Assembly (NCBI GenBank): GCA_020540725.1
Contig: JAJBSL010000014.1
Span: 10,399-74,398 of the forward strand
From: Lachnospiraceae bacterium EP-SM-12S-S03
Lineage (GTDB): Bacteria > Bacillota > Clostridia > Lachnospirales > Lachnospiraceae
DNA: 64,000 nucleotides
Direction of reading: 5' to 3'
Below, piece by piece: positions 55,123-63,950 of this stretch (positions are counted from its first letter, which is position 1; every line of letters starts with the position of its first letter). Position numbers and translations under genes: made by a program. A model generated the notes under the pieces. The model saw nothing but the letters and a program-made list of their open reading frames with translations. It did no database searches and had not been told where the DNA came from.

Positions 55123-56271
55123 TTATAACATCTCGAGAAATGCTGTGATTCTTGTATTTAACTGTCCGATATCTGCCTGAGAATAGTCTGTCTCCACCGC
55201 AATATATGGAATTCCTTTCCCATTCACATGTCTTCGGATTGCCAGAGACTCTACATTATATGTATGGCACGCCTGCAGTGTCATCTCAACCACTCCGTCT
55301 ACCTTGTATTCTTCCAACAACCGGTCCATGAGCTCAAACCGGTTCTTGTCCGGTGTCATAACAGAGCATCCAATGTTCAGATAACGTCTTGCAATTGCCT
55401 CGTAAATATCTTCTGCGCTTTCATCCACCATTTTATCAACGGACTTGGCGCCTCCGCAGTTCTCATACGCAACAACAACTCCGCCATTATCTTCTACTGC
55501 CCGGATCACTTTCTCTGTCGCCCCTCCGATCGGGCATCCCGTAATCAGAATACGCGGTTTCTTTCCTACATTTTTCCCTTCTGCATATTCACGTTGGATT
55601 TTCCCTGCAATCCCTTCCACCTGAGCCGAGATCAATGCCCTGTCATGTTTAAATGTACTTCCATACAATACCTTAAATAAATCGTATCCCATAATCGGTG
55701 CAGGATCATACTGCATCAGTTCATAAAGTTTTTTCAGCGCTTTTCTCACTTCATTTTCCGTTTTGCATGCTTCGCGAATCGATTCCTCTGTAATTGTTAC
55801 ATCGAACTTTTTCTCTAAATACTCTTTAAAGCGAATGACTTCTCCCTTCCAAAGCCGCAATGCTTCTTCTCTCTGCGTGTTTGGAAGTTCCATTACAAAT
55901 ACATCTTTAAATTCGGACATATATTCATACATTTTCTTTTTGCCGTCGCATGTTGTCTCTCCGACTACTACATCAGAGAAATAAAAGAACGGACATTTAT
56001 CCGTCTTCGCAAATCCATAACTTGATTTGATCAGCGGGCACAAATTCTTCGGAAGTTCTTTCTCTGCATCCGGAATCGTCTCATCTGATGTAGAGCAAAG
56101 GCTAACAGTTGCCGCTCCCATGGCCATTGCTATTTCTTTTGGAAAATATGTACAGTAAGAACCCACAACCGGAATTCCTTGATCTTTGACTTCTTTTATT
56201 GCTAAAAATGATTTCTTCCGCTGCTCTGCAAATTCTTCAAATACTTCAGGCAGATCTTTAATAATTTCCAC
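55123..56271 (-). CDS. Double-cubane cluster protein (2-hydroxyacyl-CoA dehydratase family)
   Basis: The 382-residue cytosolic protein is of the HgdB-like superfamily. The cysteines lie in VVGSYCTYFPKEI, KNLCPLIKSSYGFA, DKCPFFYF, GETTCDGKKKMYEYM, ITGCPIGG and LQACHTYNVES, a layout that fits double-cubane [8Fe-9S] proteins, which catalyse low-potential reductions. The physiological substrate is not known. I take a GTG start at 56271 because a perfect AAGGAGGAG lies at SD distance; an ATG 45 bases upstream lacks a good SD. The ATP-dependent activator usually paired with these proteins is not adjacent. Confidence 0.83.
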   Translation of the reverse strand: MEIIKDLPEVFEEFAEQRKKSFLAIKEVKDQGIPVVGSYCTYFPKEIAMAMGAATVSLCSTSDETIPDAEKELPKNLCPLIKSSYGFAKTDKCPFFYFSDVVVGETTCDGKKKMYEYMSEFKDVFVMELPNTQREEALRLWKGEVIRFKEYLEKKFDVTITEESIREACKTENEVRKALKKLYELMQYDPAPIMGYDLFKVLYGSTFKHDRALISAQVEGIAGKIQREYAEGKNVGKKPRILITGCPIGGATEKVIRAVEDNGGVVVAYENCGGAKSVDKMVDESAEDIYEAIARRYLNIGCSVMTPDKNRFELMDRLLEEYKVDGVVEMTLQACHTYNVESLAIRRHVNGKGIPYIAVETDYSQADIGQLNTRITAFLEML

Positions 56272-56355
56272 TTCATTCTCCTCCTTGGTTCTGATATTTT
56301 TCTCTTGTATCAGCATATCACAATCCCCGGAAGTCTCCTAATTGAAAATCATAAT

Positions 56356-56395
56356 AAAAAGGAAGGAGTTATAGAATCTATCTATCCCCTTCCTT
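56356..56395 (-). terminator. Terminator of the PTS/alpha-glucosidase operon
   Basis: On minus AAGGAAGGGG pairs with CTCCTTCCTT, followed by TTTTATT. The stem spans the stop codon of the antiporter gene. Confidence 0.7.
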
Positions 56396-57583
56396 CACAA
56401 GTAATCTTTTATATGTGGCATCCATGCCGATTGCACCAAGCGGCGCCGTAATCAAAATTGCAAGCACTGCAACCGAAAGAACCATTTCCCCACATGGAAG
56501 TCCAAGTGACAGTGGTACCGATCCGATTGCTGCCTGTACTGTCGCCTTCGGCAAATAAGCGATCACACAGAAAAGTCTTTCTTTGAGATTCAGCTCTGTT
56601 CCGATCATACAGACCCCAACTCCAACTGCCCGGAAGCAAAGTGCAAGCAATATCATCCCAACTGCTGCCAGACCAGCTTCTCCCATGTAACTGATATCAA
56701 CGGCTGCTCCAACAAGCACAAACAGAATCACTTCTGCGGCAATCCAAAGTTTCCCGAACTTCTCAGACAATCTTTTGGAAACAAAAGCAACACTTTTCAT
56801 TTTCAACACACATGCCATGGCAACTACAGCCAAAAGTCCGGACACGGACACAATGCCTTCAAGCCAAGTCTCCACCGCTACAAGTACGAAAGAAACACCT
56901 AATACAATGATAACTTTCGTGCTGTTTCTTACACAATGCTTATGTGCATATGCCGTTTCAAAAAACAAACTCAAAAAATATCCCGTCACCGCTCCCATAA
57001 GAACTCCAAGGCCAATGGAAACCGGAATATTTATAAAGTCCGTAACTTTTGCCGTCCCTCCCTGCGCCATACTGACAAATGTCGTAAAAAGCACGATCAC
57101 AAAAATATCATCGCAAGACGCTCCGGCCAAGATCATCTGGGGAATACTTTTCTTTGTTCCGTATTTGGAATCCATAAGCTGCATCATCCGCGGCACAACA
57201 ACCGCAGGCGAAACAGCTCCCAGTACCGCTCCCATGACCATCGCTTCAATTCGTGTTATCCCCAGAATCGACGGTGCAAACAGAAAAAACGCAAGAATTT
57301 CAAAGCTGGCCGGAAGACAAGACATGAGAACAGCCGGTCTTCCAACCTTTTTCAAATCTCCTAGGTCCAACGAAAGTCCCGCTTTCAAAAGGATGATGAT
57401 CAGCGCCATTTTCCGAAGCTCCGCAGAAATTGCTAAGATGGATGGATCCAACAAATCCAGAACATATGGCCCCAGTACGATTCCTGTTATCAGCATTCCT
57501 ATAATGCGCGGAAGTTTTATTTGCCGGCAGATCGCTGCCATTGAAAGTCCCACAAGAAATATAAGTGCAAGTGATGTTAACAT
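56378..57583 (-). CDS. Cation:proton antiporter (CPA family)
   Basis: The 401-residue protein has about 12 helices and the NhaP/KefB-type fold: ICRQIKLPRIIGMLITGIVLGP at the start, MGAVLGAVSPAVVVPRMM, and the ion-site stretch ILAGASCDDIFVIVLF with a conserved Asp pair. The C-terminal KTN domain is absent. It follows the HAD gene by 20 bases and is the last gene of the PTS operon. AAGGAG precedes the ATG. Why it travels with a PTS is unclear. Confidence 0.87.
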   Translation of the reverse strand: MLTSLALIFLVGLSMAAICRQIKLPRIIGMLITGIVLGPYVLDLLDPSILAISAELRKMALIIILLKAGLSLDLGDLKKVGRPAVLMSCLPASFEILAFFLFAPSILGITRIEAMVMGAVLGAVSPAVVVPRMMQLMDSKYGTKKSIPQMILAGASCDDIFVIVLFTTFVSMAQGGTAKVTDFINIPVSIGLGVLMGAVTGYFLSLFFETAYAHKHCVRNSTKVIIVLGVSFVLVAVETWLEGIVSVSGLLAVVAMACVLKMKSVAFVSKRLSEKFGKLWIAAEVILFVLVGAAVDISYMGEAGLAAVGMILLALCFRAVGVGVCMIGTELNLKERLFCVIAYLPKATVQAAIGSVPLSLGLPCGEMVLSVAVLAILITAPLGAIGMDATYKRLLVKEGDR

Positions 57584-57603
57584 CTTCTTTCTCCTTATCC
57601 CAT

Positions 57604-58464
57604 TTACTGGTTCTGTACAATATATTTCTCAATGGCATATGCAACACCATCTTTTTCATTTGTTTCTGTCACATCATCTGCGATTTCCTTTACATGTTCC
57701 AAGGCATTTCCCATGGCAATTCCGAGTCCCACCGTCTCGATCATCTCAATATCATTTTCACTGTCACCAATAGCCATCACCTGTTCCATGGGAATTTGTA
57801 AACGCTCTGCCAGAAACGTAAGTCCTAAAGCCTTACTCACCCCGGCTTTTGTAAACTCCAAATTGGCAAATCCTCCGTCTACCAACTGGATATTGGGATC
57901 GTTCTTCAGATATTCTCTTACTTCTTCCCGATTCAGATATCCTCCTGCCAAAGACTTTTGAAAATTCAATGTCACCTTCTGAATCCGAACATTTTCTTTC
58001 TTAATATATTCTACAAGATCTTCTATTCCATTTCGGTTCTCCCGAAGCGCTTCTCTTACATACTCCGGTATATCCAAATTCTCCACATACGGGAAACATG
58101 AAATCGGAGTATAATTTACACCATCAAAAAATATGCTGATATACACTTCTTTTTCTAAGAGATATTCCAAAATCGGGATTATTTTCTCCTGATCCAGACA
58201 CTCTTCGCAAAGACACGCTCTATCCTTCGTGGAGTACACAGCGCTCCCATTGGTTGTAACCGCATATTCTATCGGTACCTCGGTTAACTGCTCCCACGGC
58301 ATGCCATCATAGTCTCTTCCTGATGCCAGAACCACATGCACACCCTTTTCCTGTGCACGGCAAATCGCCTGCACAGAGGCAGGCGTGACTTTTCCTTCCG
58401 TATTAAATAAAGTTCCATCCAGATCCAATGCCAGCAAGCGGATCTTCTCTTGTCTGTTATCCAT
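57604..58464 (-). CDS. Cof-type HAD phosphatase
   Basis: This HAD hydrolase with a C2b cap has about 286 residues. Motif I is ALDLDGTLFNTEGK, motif II is VVLASGRDY, and motifs III/IV are KALGLTFLAERL...VMAIGDSENDIEMIE. Such enzymes act on sugar phosphates or other small phosphates. Its start overlaps the end of the alpha-glucosidase gene by 8 bases, so it is coupled to it and may act on the sugar-phosphate product. ATGs at 58473 and 58482 are alternative starts; none has an ideal SD. Confidence 0.88.
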   Translation of the reverse strand: MDNRQEKIRLLALDLDGTLFNTEGKVTPASVQAICRAQEKGVHVVLASGRDYDGMPWEQLTEVPIEYAVTTNGSAVYSTKDRACLCEECLDQEKIIPILEYLLEKEVYISIFFDGVNYTPISCFPYVENLDIPEYVREALRENRNGIEDLVEYIKKENVRIQKVTLNFQKSLAGGYLNREEVREYLKNDPNIQLVDGGFANLEFTKAGVSKALGLTFLAERLQIPMEQVMAIGDSENDIEMIETVGLGIAMGNALEHVKEIADDVTETNEKDGVAYAIEKYIVQNQ

Positions 58465-60133
58465 AATATACATACGCTCCATACGGTTTTAATGTCATCT
58501 GTTTATGAAATGTCTCCGGTGCATCTTCATAATTGGAAATCAATAATCTGCCGCCACCATCCTGCATCTCATCCGCCTGATATGTAATCTCTTCTTCTGT
58601 AAAGTTTGCAATTACCATCAGCGTCTCTTTTTCAGATTTCCTCAAATAAGTATACACTTTTTCATTCTCTGCGTCCAGCAGTTCATAAACACCATCCGTA
58701 ATGACCGGTATTTCATGGCGGAGACGAATCAGTTTCTGATAGTAATAGAAAACAGAATCCGGATCCTCCAAACATGCCTTGGCATTAATCTCTTTATAGT
58801 TTTCATTCACAGCAATCCATGGCGTCCCTTCCGTAAATCCCGCATTTTCCGAAGCATCCCACTGCATAGGCGTTCTTGCATTGTCTCTGGATTTGAGACG
58901 AAGAAGCTCCAATGTGTCTTTTGCTGTAAATCCTTTTCTTTCTGTAAAGTCACGGAAAATATCAAGTGCTTCAATATCCCGGTAGTCTTCTATTTTATCA
59001 AAGAATGCATTGGTCATTCCCAATTCTTCCCCTTCAAAAATATAAGGCGTACCCTGCATCATGTGAAGGACAGTTCCTAACATTTTCGCAGATCTTACAC
59101 GATATTCCGGACTCTCATTTCCAAATCTCGTAACAGCCCTTGCCTGATCATGGTTGCTCCAGTATAAACTGTTCCATCCGTTGCATGCCTGCATCTTCTC
59201 CTGCCATTCTGTCATAACCTTTTTCAGATCTGTCAGTTTCACCCGATCCTTGGCATATTTCCCATTCTCATTATAGTCCAGATGCATATGATCAAAATGA
59301 AATACCATGTTCAGCTCATTCCTTGCCGCCGCCGTATATGGAACCGCCTCGTCAGCGCTTGTGTGCGGCGCCTCTCCTACGGTCATAATGTCATACTTGC
59401 TGAGCACTTCCCGATTCATCTCCTGCAGAAACTCATGTACTCTCGGTCCGTTGGCACAGCCTGCATAATAACTTCCGTACGCTTTATTCTGGATCACAGG
59501 GCCATCCGGATACGCAGGATCTTTCGAAATCAAAGTGATGACGTCCATCCGGAATCCATCAATTCCTTTCTCAAGCCAAAAGCGTAAAATCTCATAAACT
59601 TCTTCCCTTACTTTCGGATTCTCCCAATTCAGATCCGGCTGTCCTTTCGCAAACAGATGCAGATAATACTGTCCTACTTCTTCTACATATTCCCAAGTAG
59701 ATCCACCGAAACTAGATCCCCAGTTATTCGGCACTTCATCTTTCCAGATGTAATAATCATGGTATGGATTGTCTTTGCTTTTTTTGGCTTCCTGAAACCA
59801 GACATGCTGGTCTGACGTATGATTTACAACCAAATCCAGAATAATTTTTATTCCATATGTATGCGCCTCTTCCAGCATACGGTCGAAATCTTCCATTGTT
59901 CCCAATGCAGGGTCGATTTCGCGGTAATCGGAAATGTCATATCCATTATCCACCTGAGGAGACTGATAAATCGGATTCAGCCAAATTACATCTATTCCCA
60001 ACTTGTTAAGATATGGAATCTTTGTTGTCAACCCGTTCAGATCTCCGATCCCATCTCCGTTAGAATCACAGAAACTTTTTGGATATACCTGATATACAAC
60101 ACTTTTTTTCCACCATTCCTTCTCTTTATTCAT
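58457..60133 (-). CDS. GH13 alpha-glucosidase (oligo-1,6-glucosidase type)
   Basis: The protein has about 558 residues and is a (beta/alpha)8 GH13 hydrolase with intact conserved regions: LVVNHTSDQH (region I), GFRMDVITLI with the nucleophile Asp (II), IMTVGEAP with the acid/base Glu (III) and WSNHDQARAVTRFG with the third Asp (IV). The Val after the nucleophile Asp suits alpha-1,6 activity. The N-terminus is KSVVYQVYPKSFCDSNGDG, as in oligo-1,6-glucosidases and trehalose-6-phosphate hydrolases. Cotranscription with a PTS suggests a phosphorylated or internalised alpha-glucoside substrate. The start is one of several closely spaced ATGs. Confidence 0.9.
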   Translation of the reverse strand: MNKEKEWWKKSVVYQVYPKSFCDSNGDGIGDLNGLTTKIPYLNKLGIDVIWLNPIYQSPQVDNGYDISDYREIDPALGTMEDFDRMLEEAHTYGIKIILDLVVNHTSDQHVWFQEAKKSKDNPYHDYYIWKDEVPNNWGSSFGGSTWEYVEEVGQYYLHLFAKGQPDLNWENPKVREEVYEILRFWLEKGIDGFRMDVITLISKDPAYPDGPVIQNKAYGSYYAGCANGPRVHEFLQEMNREVLSKYDIMTVGEAPHTSADEAVPYTAAARNELNMVFHFDHMHLDYNENGKYAKDRVKLTDLKKVMTEWQEKMQACNGWNSLYWSNHDQARAVTRFGNESPEYRVRSAKMLGTVLHMMQGTPYIFEGEELGMTNAFFDKIEDYRDIEALDIFRDFTERKGFTAKDTLELLRLKSRDNARTPMQWDASENAGFTEGTPWIAVNENYKEINAKACLEDPDSVFYYYQKLIRLRHEIPVITDGVYELLDAENEKVYTYLRKSEKETLMVIANFTEEEITYQADEMQDGGGRLLISNYEDAPETFHKQMTLKPYGAYVYYG

Positions 60134-60542
60134 CTTCATCATCCCCATCGTCTAGCATATCATTTACATACTTCATCTCATTTTTTGCTTCTTCCACAAT
60201 CTCCCGCATACGCTCCACGCTGATATAATCGTCCTGTGGTTCCATTGCAATCTGAAATGCCAGCGGAAGGTTCATCCCGCTGATAATATGTGTGTGCGGG
60301 CGGTTCCGGTATTTGAAAAATTGCTGGTTCACACTTCCTGAAGTGAGATCAGTTAAAACGACAATTTCATCTTCCGGATCAAAGCCATCCATTAGTCCTT
60401 TGATCGTTTCCTCTACCGGACTGTTATCCACATAAGCGGATAACGCAACCGTCTTTTGTCCACCGCCTGATACAAATTCCAAAGTCTGTTTGAGTCCTTC
60501 TGCCATTTTATGATGCGAAGCCGTCACTAAGATCCTTTCCAT
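60126..60542 (-). CDS. PTS mannose-family EIIA component
   Basis: The 138-residue cytosolic protein is an EIIA-Man domain. The phospho-acceptor is H10 in VTASHHKMAEGL, and TDLTSGSVNQQFF and ISGMNLPLAFQIAM are the other conserved segments. It accepts phosphate from HPr and passes it to the EIIB. The C-terminus is highly acidic and overlaps the alpha-glucosidase start. It lies 14 bases after the EIID gene. Confidence 0.93.
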   Translation of the reverse strand: MERILVTASHHKMAEGLKQTLEFVSGGGQKTVALSAYVDNSPVEETIKGLMDGFDPEDEIVVLTDLTSGSVNQQFFKYRNRPHTHIISGMNLPLAFQIAMEPQDDYISVERMREIVEEAKNEMKYVNDMLDDGDDEDE

Positions 60543-60556
60543 ACTTCAATTCCTCC

Positions 60557-61402
60557 CTACACTGTCAAAATCCCAAAGAAAGAACATACCAGTGAAATTA
60601 CAATAATGAGTAAGATCAACTTGGTCGGTGTCCATTTTTTATTGCCAAGAAGCTTATAGACAAGCATTGTTAACAGTACCGGAAGTAATGCCGGCATGAT
60701 CTTATCTAACACATCTGTCTGTAAATTCAATTTGACTTCTCCGACTTTAAATTGGAGAGCCGTTGTCATTTTCACAGAAGTGGCAATGAGAGCGCCTACT
60801 ACGCTCAATCCCATAATCGAAGCTGCCTCCGTAAATACGGACAATTTCTTGCCAAGATTCGTGATCAGCTTCGTACCGGAAGTATAACCCACCTGAAACA
60901 TTTTCGACTTCACAAACCAAAATGCAATATTACAAATCAACCATATGATAGCACCTAATGGATTCCCCTGCTGCGCCATATATCCGGAAATGGATCCGAT
61001 AATTGTCGGCCAAAGTACCCACACCAATGTATCGCCAACACCTGCAAACGGTCCCATCAAACTTGTTTTCAATGACTGTACTGTTTCTTTCGCTTCAATT
61101 CCATCTTTCTCTTCAATTGCCAGCGTTGCTCCAAGAATCACGCTTGACATAACAGTTGTGGAATTAAAATAGTTGAAATGGTTATTGAGTGCTTCCTTGT
61201 ATTCTTCATCGTTTTTATAAATCTTACGCAATACCGGTGCCATCGCCCATGCAATGGCTGGTCCCATCTGAGACTCATAGTTGAAAATATTGCACGCCAT
61301 GAAGTTATATCTGGCTGCCGTTCTTTTCAGATCTCGTTTTGTTACTTTATATCTTCCGTTTTCTACTGTATTTTCTTCTACTATATTCTTTTCGTTACTC
61401 AT
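60557..61402 (-). CDS. PTS mannose-family EIID component
   Basis: The 281-residue membrane protein shows the EIID signatures FMACNIFNYESQMGPAIAWAMAPVL near the N-terminus and SLKTSLMGPFAGVGDTLVWVLWPTI in the middle. With EIIC it forms the sugar channel. The ATG at 61402 overlaps the EIIC stop (ATGA). Confidence 0.94.
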   Translation of the reverse strand: MSNEKNIVEENTVENGRYKVTKRDLKRTAARYNFMACNIFNYESQMGPAIAWAMAPVLRKIYKNDEEYKEALNNHFNYFNSTTVMSSVILGATLAIEEKDGIEAKETVQSLKTSLMGPFAGVGDTLVWVLWPTIIGSISGYMAQQGNPLGAIIWLICNIAFWFVKSKMFQVGYTSGTKLITNLGKKLSVFTEAASIMGLSVVGALIATSVKMTTALQFKVGEVKLNLQTDVLDKIMPALLPVLLTMLVYKLLGNKKWTPTKLILLIIVISLVCSFFGILTV

Positions 61403-62195
61403 CGAAATCATCCCCCATTTCCTCTGTGGCAATATTAGCAGCAACAGCTACAGCAGCCGGTGCTTCTGCTTTTCGAATCTCTGTTGTAAAATACCAGAAC
61501 GCTGCCGCAAATCCGATAATAGCAATTCCAAGTACCGGTACTTGCAAATAAGCAGACAACACAAATCCAACCAAAATAAATGGTAAGAATTTTTTCACAG
61601 GCATATACCGCATTAACATTCCGATACCGACTACCGGAAGCATTCCTGCCGCAATAGAAAGTCCATTTGTCACCCATTTCGGGATAAACTCCAGAATGAA
61701 ATTCACAACATCTGCACCAAAGCAAACTACGATGACCGTTGGGATCATTGTCTGCAGAGAGCAAATAATAGGTCCAAGCCATGCTTCCCGGTTCATTTTT
61801 CCCCATTCGCCTTCATTATTGTGCGTCTGCATTCTGTGTGCCACAAAGTTATTGATAATACGAACAACTACCTCAAGCTGGATTGCAAGAAGTCCTACCG
61901 GAAGTCCTACTGCCAACGCCGCATCTGTTCCGGTACCTGTCCGAACTGCAATAAATGTTCCGATAATTGTTGCCAGACCATAGTTCGGTGCAGATGCACC
62001 TCCCAGTGCTGCAACTCCGAGAGACATAAGCTGAAATGTACCGCCGATCACAAGACCTGTATTCATATCTCCCATAATGAGTCCGGAAATCATTCCTACG
62101 ATTACTGAGAACCAGGATAATACCACCGGACCGTTTTGGTCGATGGTCATATATCCGGCTAAAATTGTAATTAATATATTCTGAATCACTGCCAT
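61395..62195 (-). CDS. PTS mannose/sorbose-family EIIC component
   Basis: The 266-residue polytopic protein has the EIIC-sorbose type pattern: DQNGPVVLSWFSVIVGMISGLIMGD, GGTFQLMSLGVAALGGASAPNYGLATIIG, and AVGLPVGLLAIQLEVVVRIINNF. It is encoded between EIIB and EIID. The sugar specificity is not readable from sequence. The C-terminus carries an Ala-rich and acidic tail. Confidence 0.94.
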   Translation of the reverse strand: MAVIQNILITILAGYMTIDQNGPVVLSWFSVIVGMISGLIMGDMNTGLVIGGTFQLMSLGVAALGGASAPNYGLATIIGTFIAVRTGTGTDAALAVGLPVGLLAIQLEVVVRIINNFVAHRMQTHNNEGEWGKMNREAWLGPIICSLQTMIPTVIVVCFGADVVNFILEFIPKWVTNGLSIAAGMLPVVGIGMLMRYMPVKKFLPFILVGFVLSAYLQVPVLGIAIIGFAAAFWYFTTEIRKAEAPAAVAVAANIATEEMGDDFDE

Positions 62196-62228
62196 AGCCT
62201 TTTATCCATTCCTTTCTTCTTATGTTCT

Positions 62229-62690
62229 TTATTGATATTCCTCTTCCGCATCTGTCGGAATATACTGGATTACTACAGGAACTCCCATTCCTTTGATCGT
62301 TTCAAGATCTGCTTTTTCTTTCTCATTTAATGCAATAAATTTTGTTACAGGCTCTCTTCCATTTTCATTGAAAATGATACCCAGATCTACTTTAGGAATC
62401 TCTACGCCACCTTCCATCAACTTAATCAATGTTTCCGGCTCTTTCACTAAAATCAAAACTCTCTGCCCGTCATACTTTCCGGCTTTGAAATTTGTGACCG
62501 CCGTCTCTGTGCTGATGACCGAAACTCCCGTTCCTGCCGGTTTTGCCATTCGCATACTTGCTTTGATATCTTCATTGTTGCAAAGCACGTCATCTACCAC
62601 CATAAATCTCTTCACCTGAAGCGCCGGCGCCCACTGATTTACCACCAACCCATGAATCAGTCTTTGATCAACTCTTGCTAATACTACCAT
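62229..62690 (-). CDS. PTS mannose/sorbose-family EIIB component
   Basis: The 153-residue EIIB begins MVVLARVDQRLIHGLVVNQW; the phosphorylated His is H13 in RLIHG. The middle holds MRMAKPAGTGVSVISTE. It is the first gene of the operon EIIB-EIIC-EIID-EIIA-GH13-HAD-antiporter and lies 26 bases after a LacI-type operator. AAAGGAGG precedes the ATG. Confidence 0.95.
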   Translation of the reverse strand: MVVLARVDQRLIHGLVVNQWAPALQVKRFMVVDDVLCNNEDIKASMRMAKPAGTGVSVISTETAVTNFKAGKYDGQRVLILVKEPETLIKLMEGGVEIPKVDLGIIFNENGREPVTKFIALNEKEKADLETIKGMGVPVVIQYIPTDAEEEYQ

Positions 62691-62715
62691 CTTTTTTTCC
62701 TCCTTTGTTTGTGTT

Positions 62716-62731
62716 TTGGTATCGTTACCAA
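62716..62731. promoter_or_regulatory. LacI-family operator before the PTS operon
   Basis: TTGGTATCGTTACCAA has perfect 6-base arms (TTGGTA/TACCAA) around TCGT with a central CG, as for LacI-type operators. A near copy precedes the regulator gene. Confidence 0.85.
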
Positions 62732-62777
62732 TTTTTCTCTTTTAAAAACCAGCACATTGTACTGGTATATCACTTTG

Positions 62778-63785
62778 TTATGCTGACTGCCGGATTACCA
62801 ATTCTAGATCCAGCTCCTTTCTTCTCGGCTCTACATTGTCTTCCGTTAACTGACGAACCATTTCTTTTGCTGCATAAGTTCCTTCTTTTTGAATCGGCTG
62901 CCGGATTGTTGTCAACGGAATCTGAAGAATCGAGGCTAACGGCTGATCATCTACTCCCATAATGGCAATGTCTTCTGGAACTCGAACTCCATTTGCCAAA
63001 GCTTCCATCATCATTCCTGCTGCCACTTCATCGCTTCCCGCAATAACTGCCTCCGGACGTTCACTCATCTGAAGAATCTGGTGCATGGTCCTTCTTCCGT
63101 CTTCCAGATTCCCCACTCCCGAGAACAGCCATTTCGGATTTGCCACAACCCCTCTTCCGTTTAGTCCTTCTAAATACCCACTGTAGCGGTCGCTGTCGAT
63201 ATTCATTCCTTGTGATTGCAGTATAACCGAATGACTTCCTGTACAGTAAGCAATCTTACGGTGTCCCTTGTCCAACAAGTATTCGGATGCTTTGCGGAAT
63301 CCTTCATACTGTCGACTGTAAACCATGGAAATATCACAATCTTCGTTATATTCATTACAGACAACTATCTTTCCATATTGTCCATAAGATTTCAGTTTCT
63401 TCCAATCATTCTCTATGGCACAAAGAATAATTCCGTCCGCATGATGCATACGCACCAGCTCCATAGCCTCTTCTTCTCTGTCTTTCTCCCCATAAGTCTG
63501 TGTAATCAATGTTCGGTAATTATACGTTCTGCAAGTTCTTTCAATCGAATCCACCAGGCATGCAAAGAAGCTGTTCATGATTGTAGGTACTGCTACCGCA
63601 ATATTCCCGGAACCAGAACCCCTCATCTGTCTTGCTGCCTGCAACGGACTGTATCCAAGCGCATCCATCGCTTCCTGCACTCTTCTTTTCTTCTCTTCCG
63701 ATACGTGAGGTTTATTATTGATCACCCTCGAAACGGTGGATACAGACAATCCCGATAGTCTTGCAACATCTGATATCGTTGCCAA
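62778..63785 (-). CDS. LacI-family transcriptional regulator of the PTS operon
   Basis: The 335-residue protein has the LacI HTH at the start (ATISDVARLSGLSVSTVSRVINN, with the hinge YSPLQAARQMRG) and a periplasmic-binding-type sugar domain. The start is a TTG at 63785, with GGAG 8 bases upstream; the family begins at exactly this point (MATISDVA), and a longer reading would cross the promoter. Two matching operators, one before its own gene and one before the PTS operon, suggest it represses both. The inducer is probably an alpha-glucoside or its phosphate. Confidence 0.93.
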   Translation of the reverse strand: MATISDVARLSGLSVSTVSRVINNKPHVSEEKKRRVQEAMDALGYSPLQAARQMRGSGSGNIAVAVPTIMNSFFACLVDSIERTCRTYNYRTLITQTYGEKDREEEAMELVRMHHADGIILCAIENDWKKLKSYGQYGKIVVCNEYNEDCDISMVYSRQYEGFRKASEYLLDKGHRKIAYCTGSHSVILQSQGMNIDSDRYSGYLEGLNGRGVVANPKWLFSGVGNLEDGRRTMHQILQMSERPEAVIAGSDEVAAGMMMEALANGVRVPEDIAIMGVDDQPLASILQIPLTTIRQPIQKEGTYAAKEMVRQLTEDNVEPRRKELDLELVIRQSA

Positions 63786-63818
63786 TTTCTCATCTCCTTG
63801 TTTTTCCTTTGTAATTAC

Positions 63819-63847
63819 ACAATATACTCGTTTTTTCGTTTTGTCAA
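63819..63847 (-). promoter_or_regulatory. Sigma-A promoter of the lacI-type gene
   Basis: Minus strand TTGACA (63847-63842), 17-base spacer and TATTGT (63824-63819). The operator at 63856-63871 sits just upstream of the -35. Confidence 0.8.
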
Positions 63848-63855
63848 AGCAATTT

Positions 63856-63871
63856 TTGGTATCGTTATCAT
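63856..63871. promoter_or_regulatory. LacI-family operator before the regulator gene
   Basis: TTGGTATCGTTATCAT matches 14 of 16 positions of the operator before the PTS operon, including the whole left half and centre. Autoregulation is likely. Confidence 0.75.
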
Positions 63872-63925
63872 TTTCGTGCAAAGGCACAAAATCAAACCTG
63901 GTATTTTGGTAGTTTTTTACAGTAT

Positions 63926-63950
63926 ATAGGATTCCGAAGGAATTTCCTAT
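63926..63950. repeat. Hairpin repeat, second copy
   Basis: ATAGG-ATTCC-GAA-GGAATTTCCTAT is identical at 24 of 25 positions to 41733-41757. Read on the minus strand its loop is CTTCGG, a very stable tetraloop type. It abuts the presumed group II intron end. Confidence 0.7.

Noticed and set aside
56775..57773. Plus-strand open frame of 332 codons across the antiporter and HAD genes
   Set aside because: It crosses two convincing minus-strand genes and its product looks like low-complexity shadow translation.
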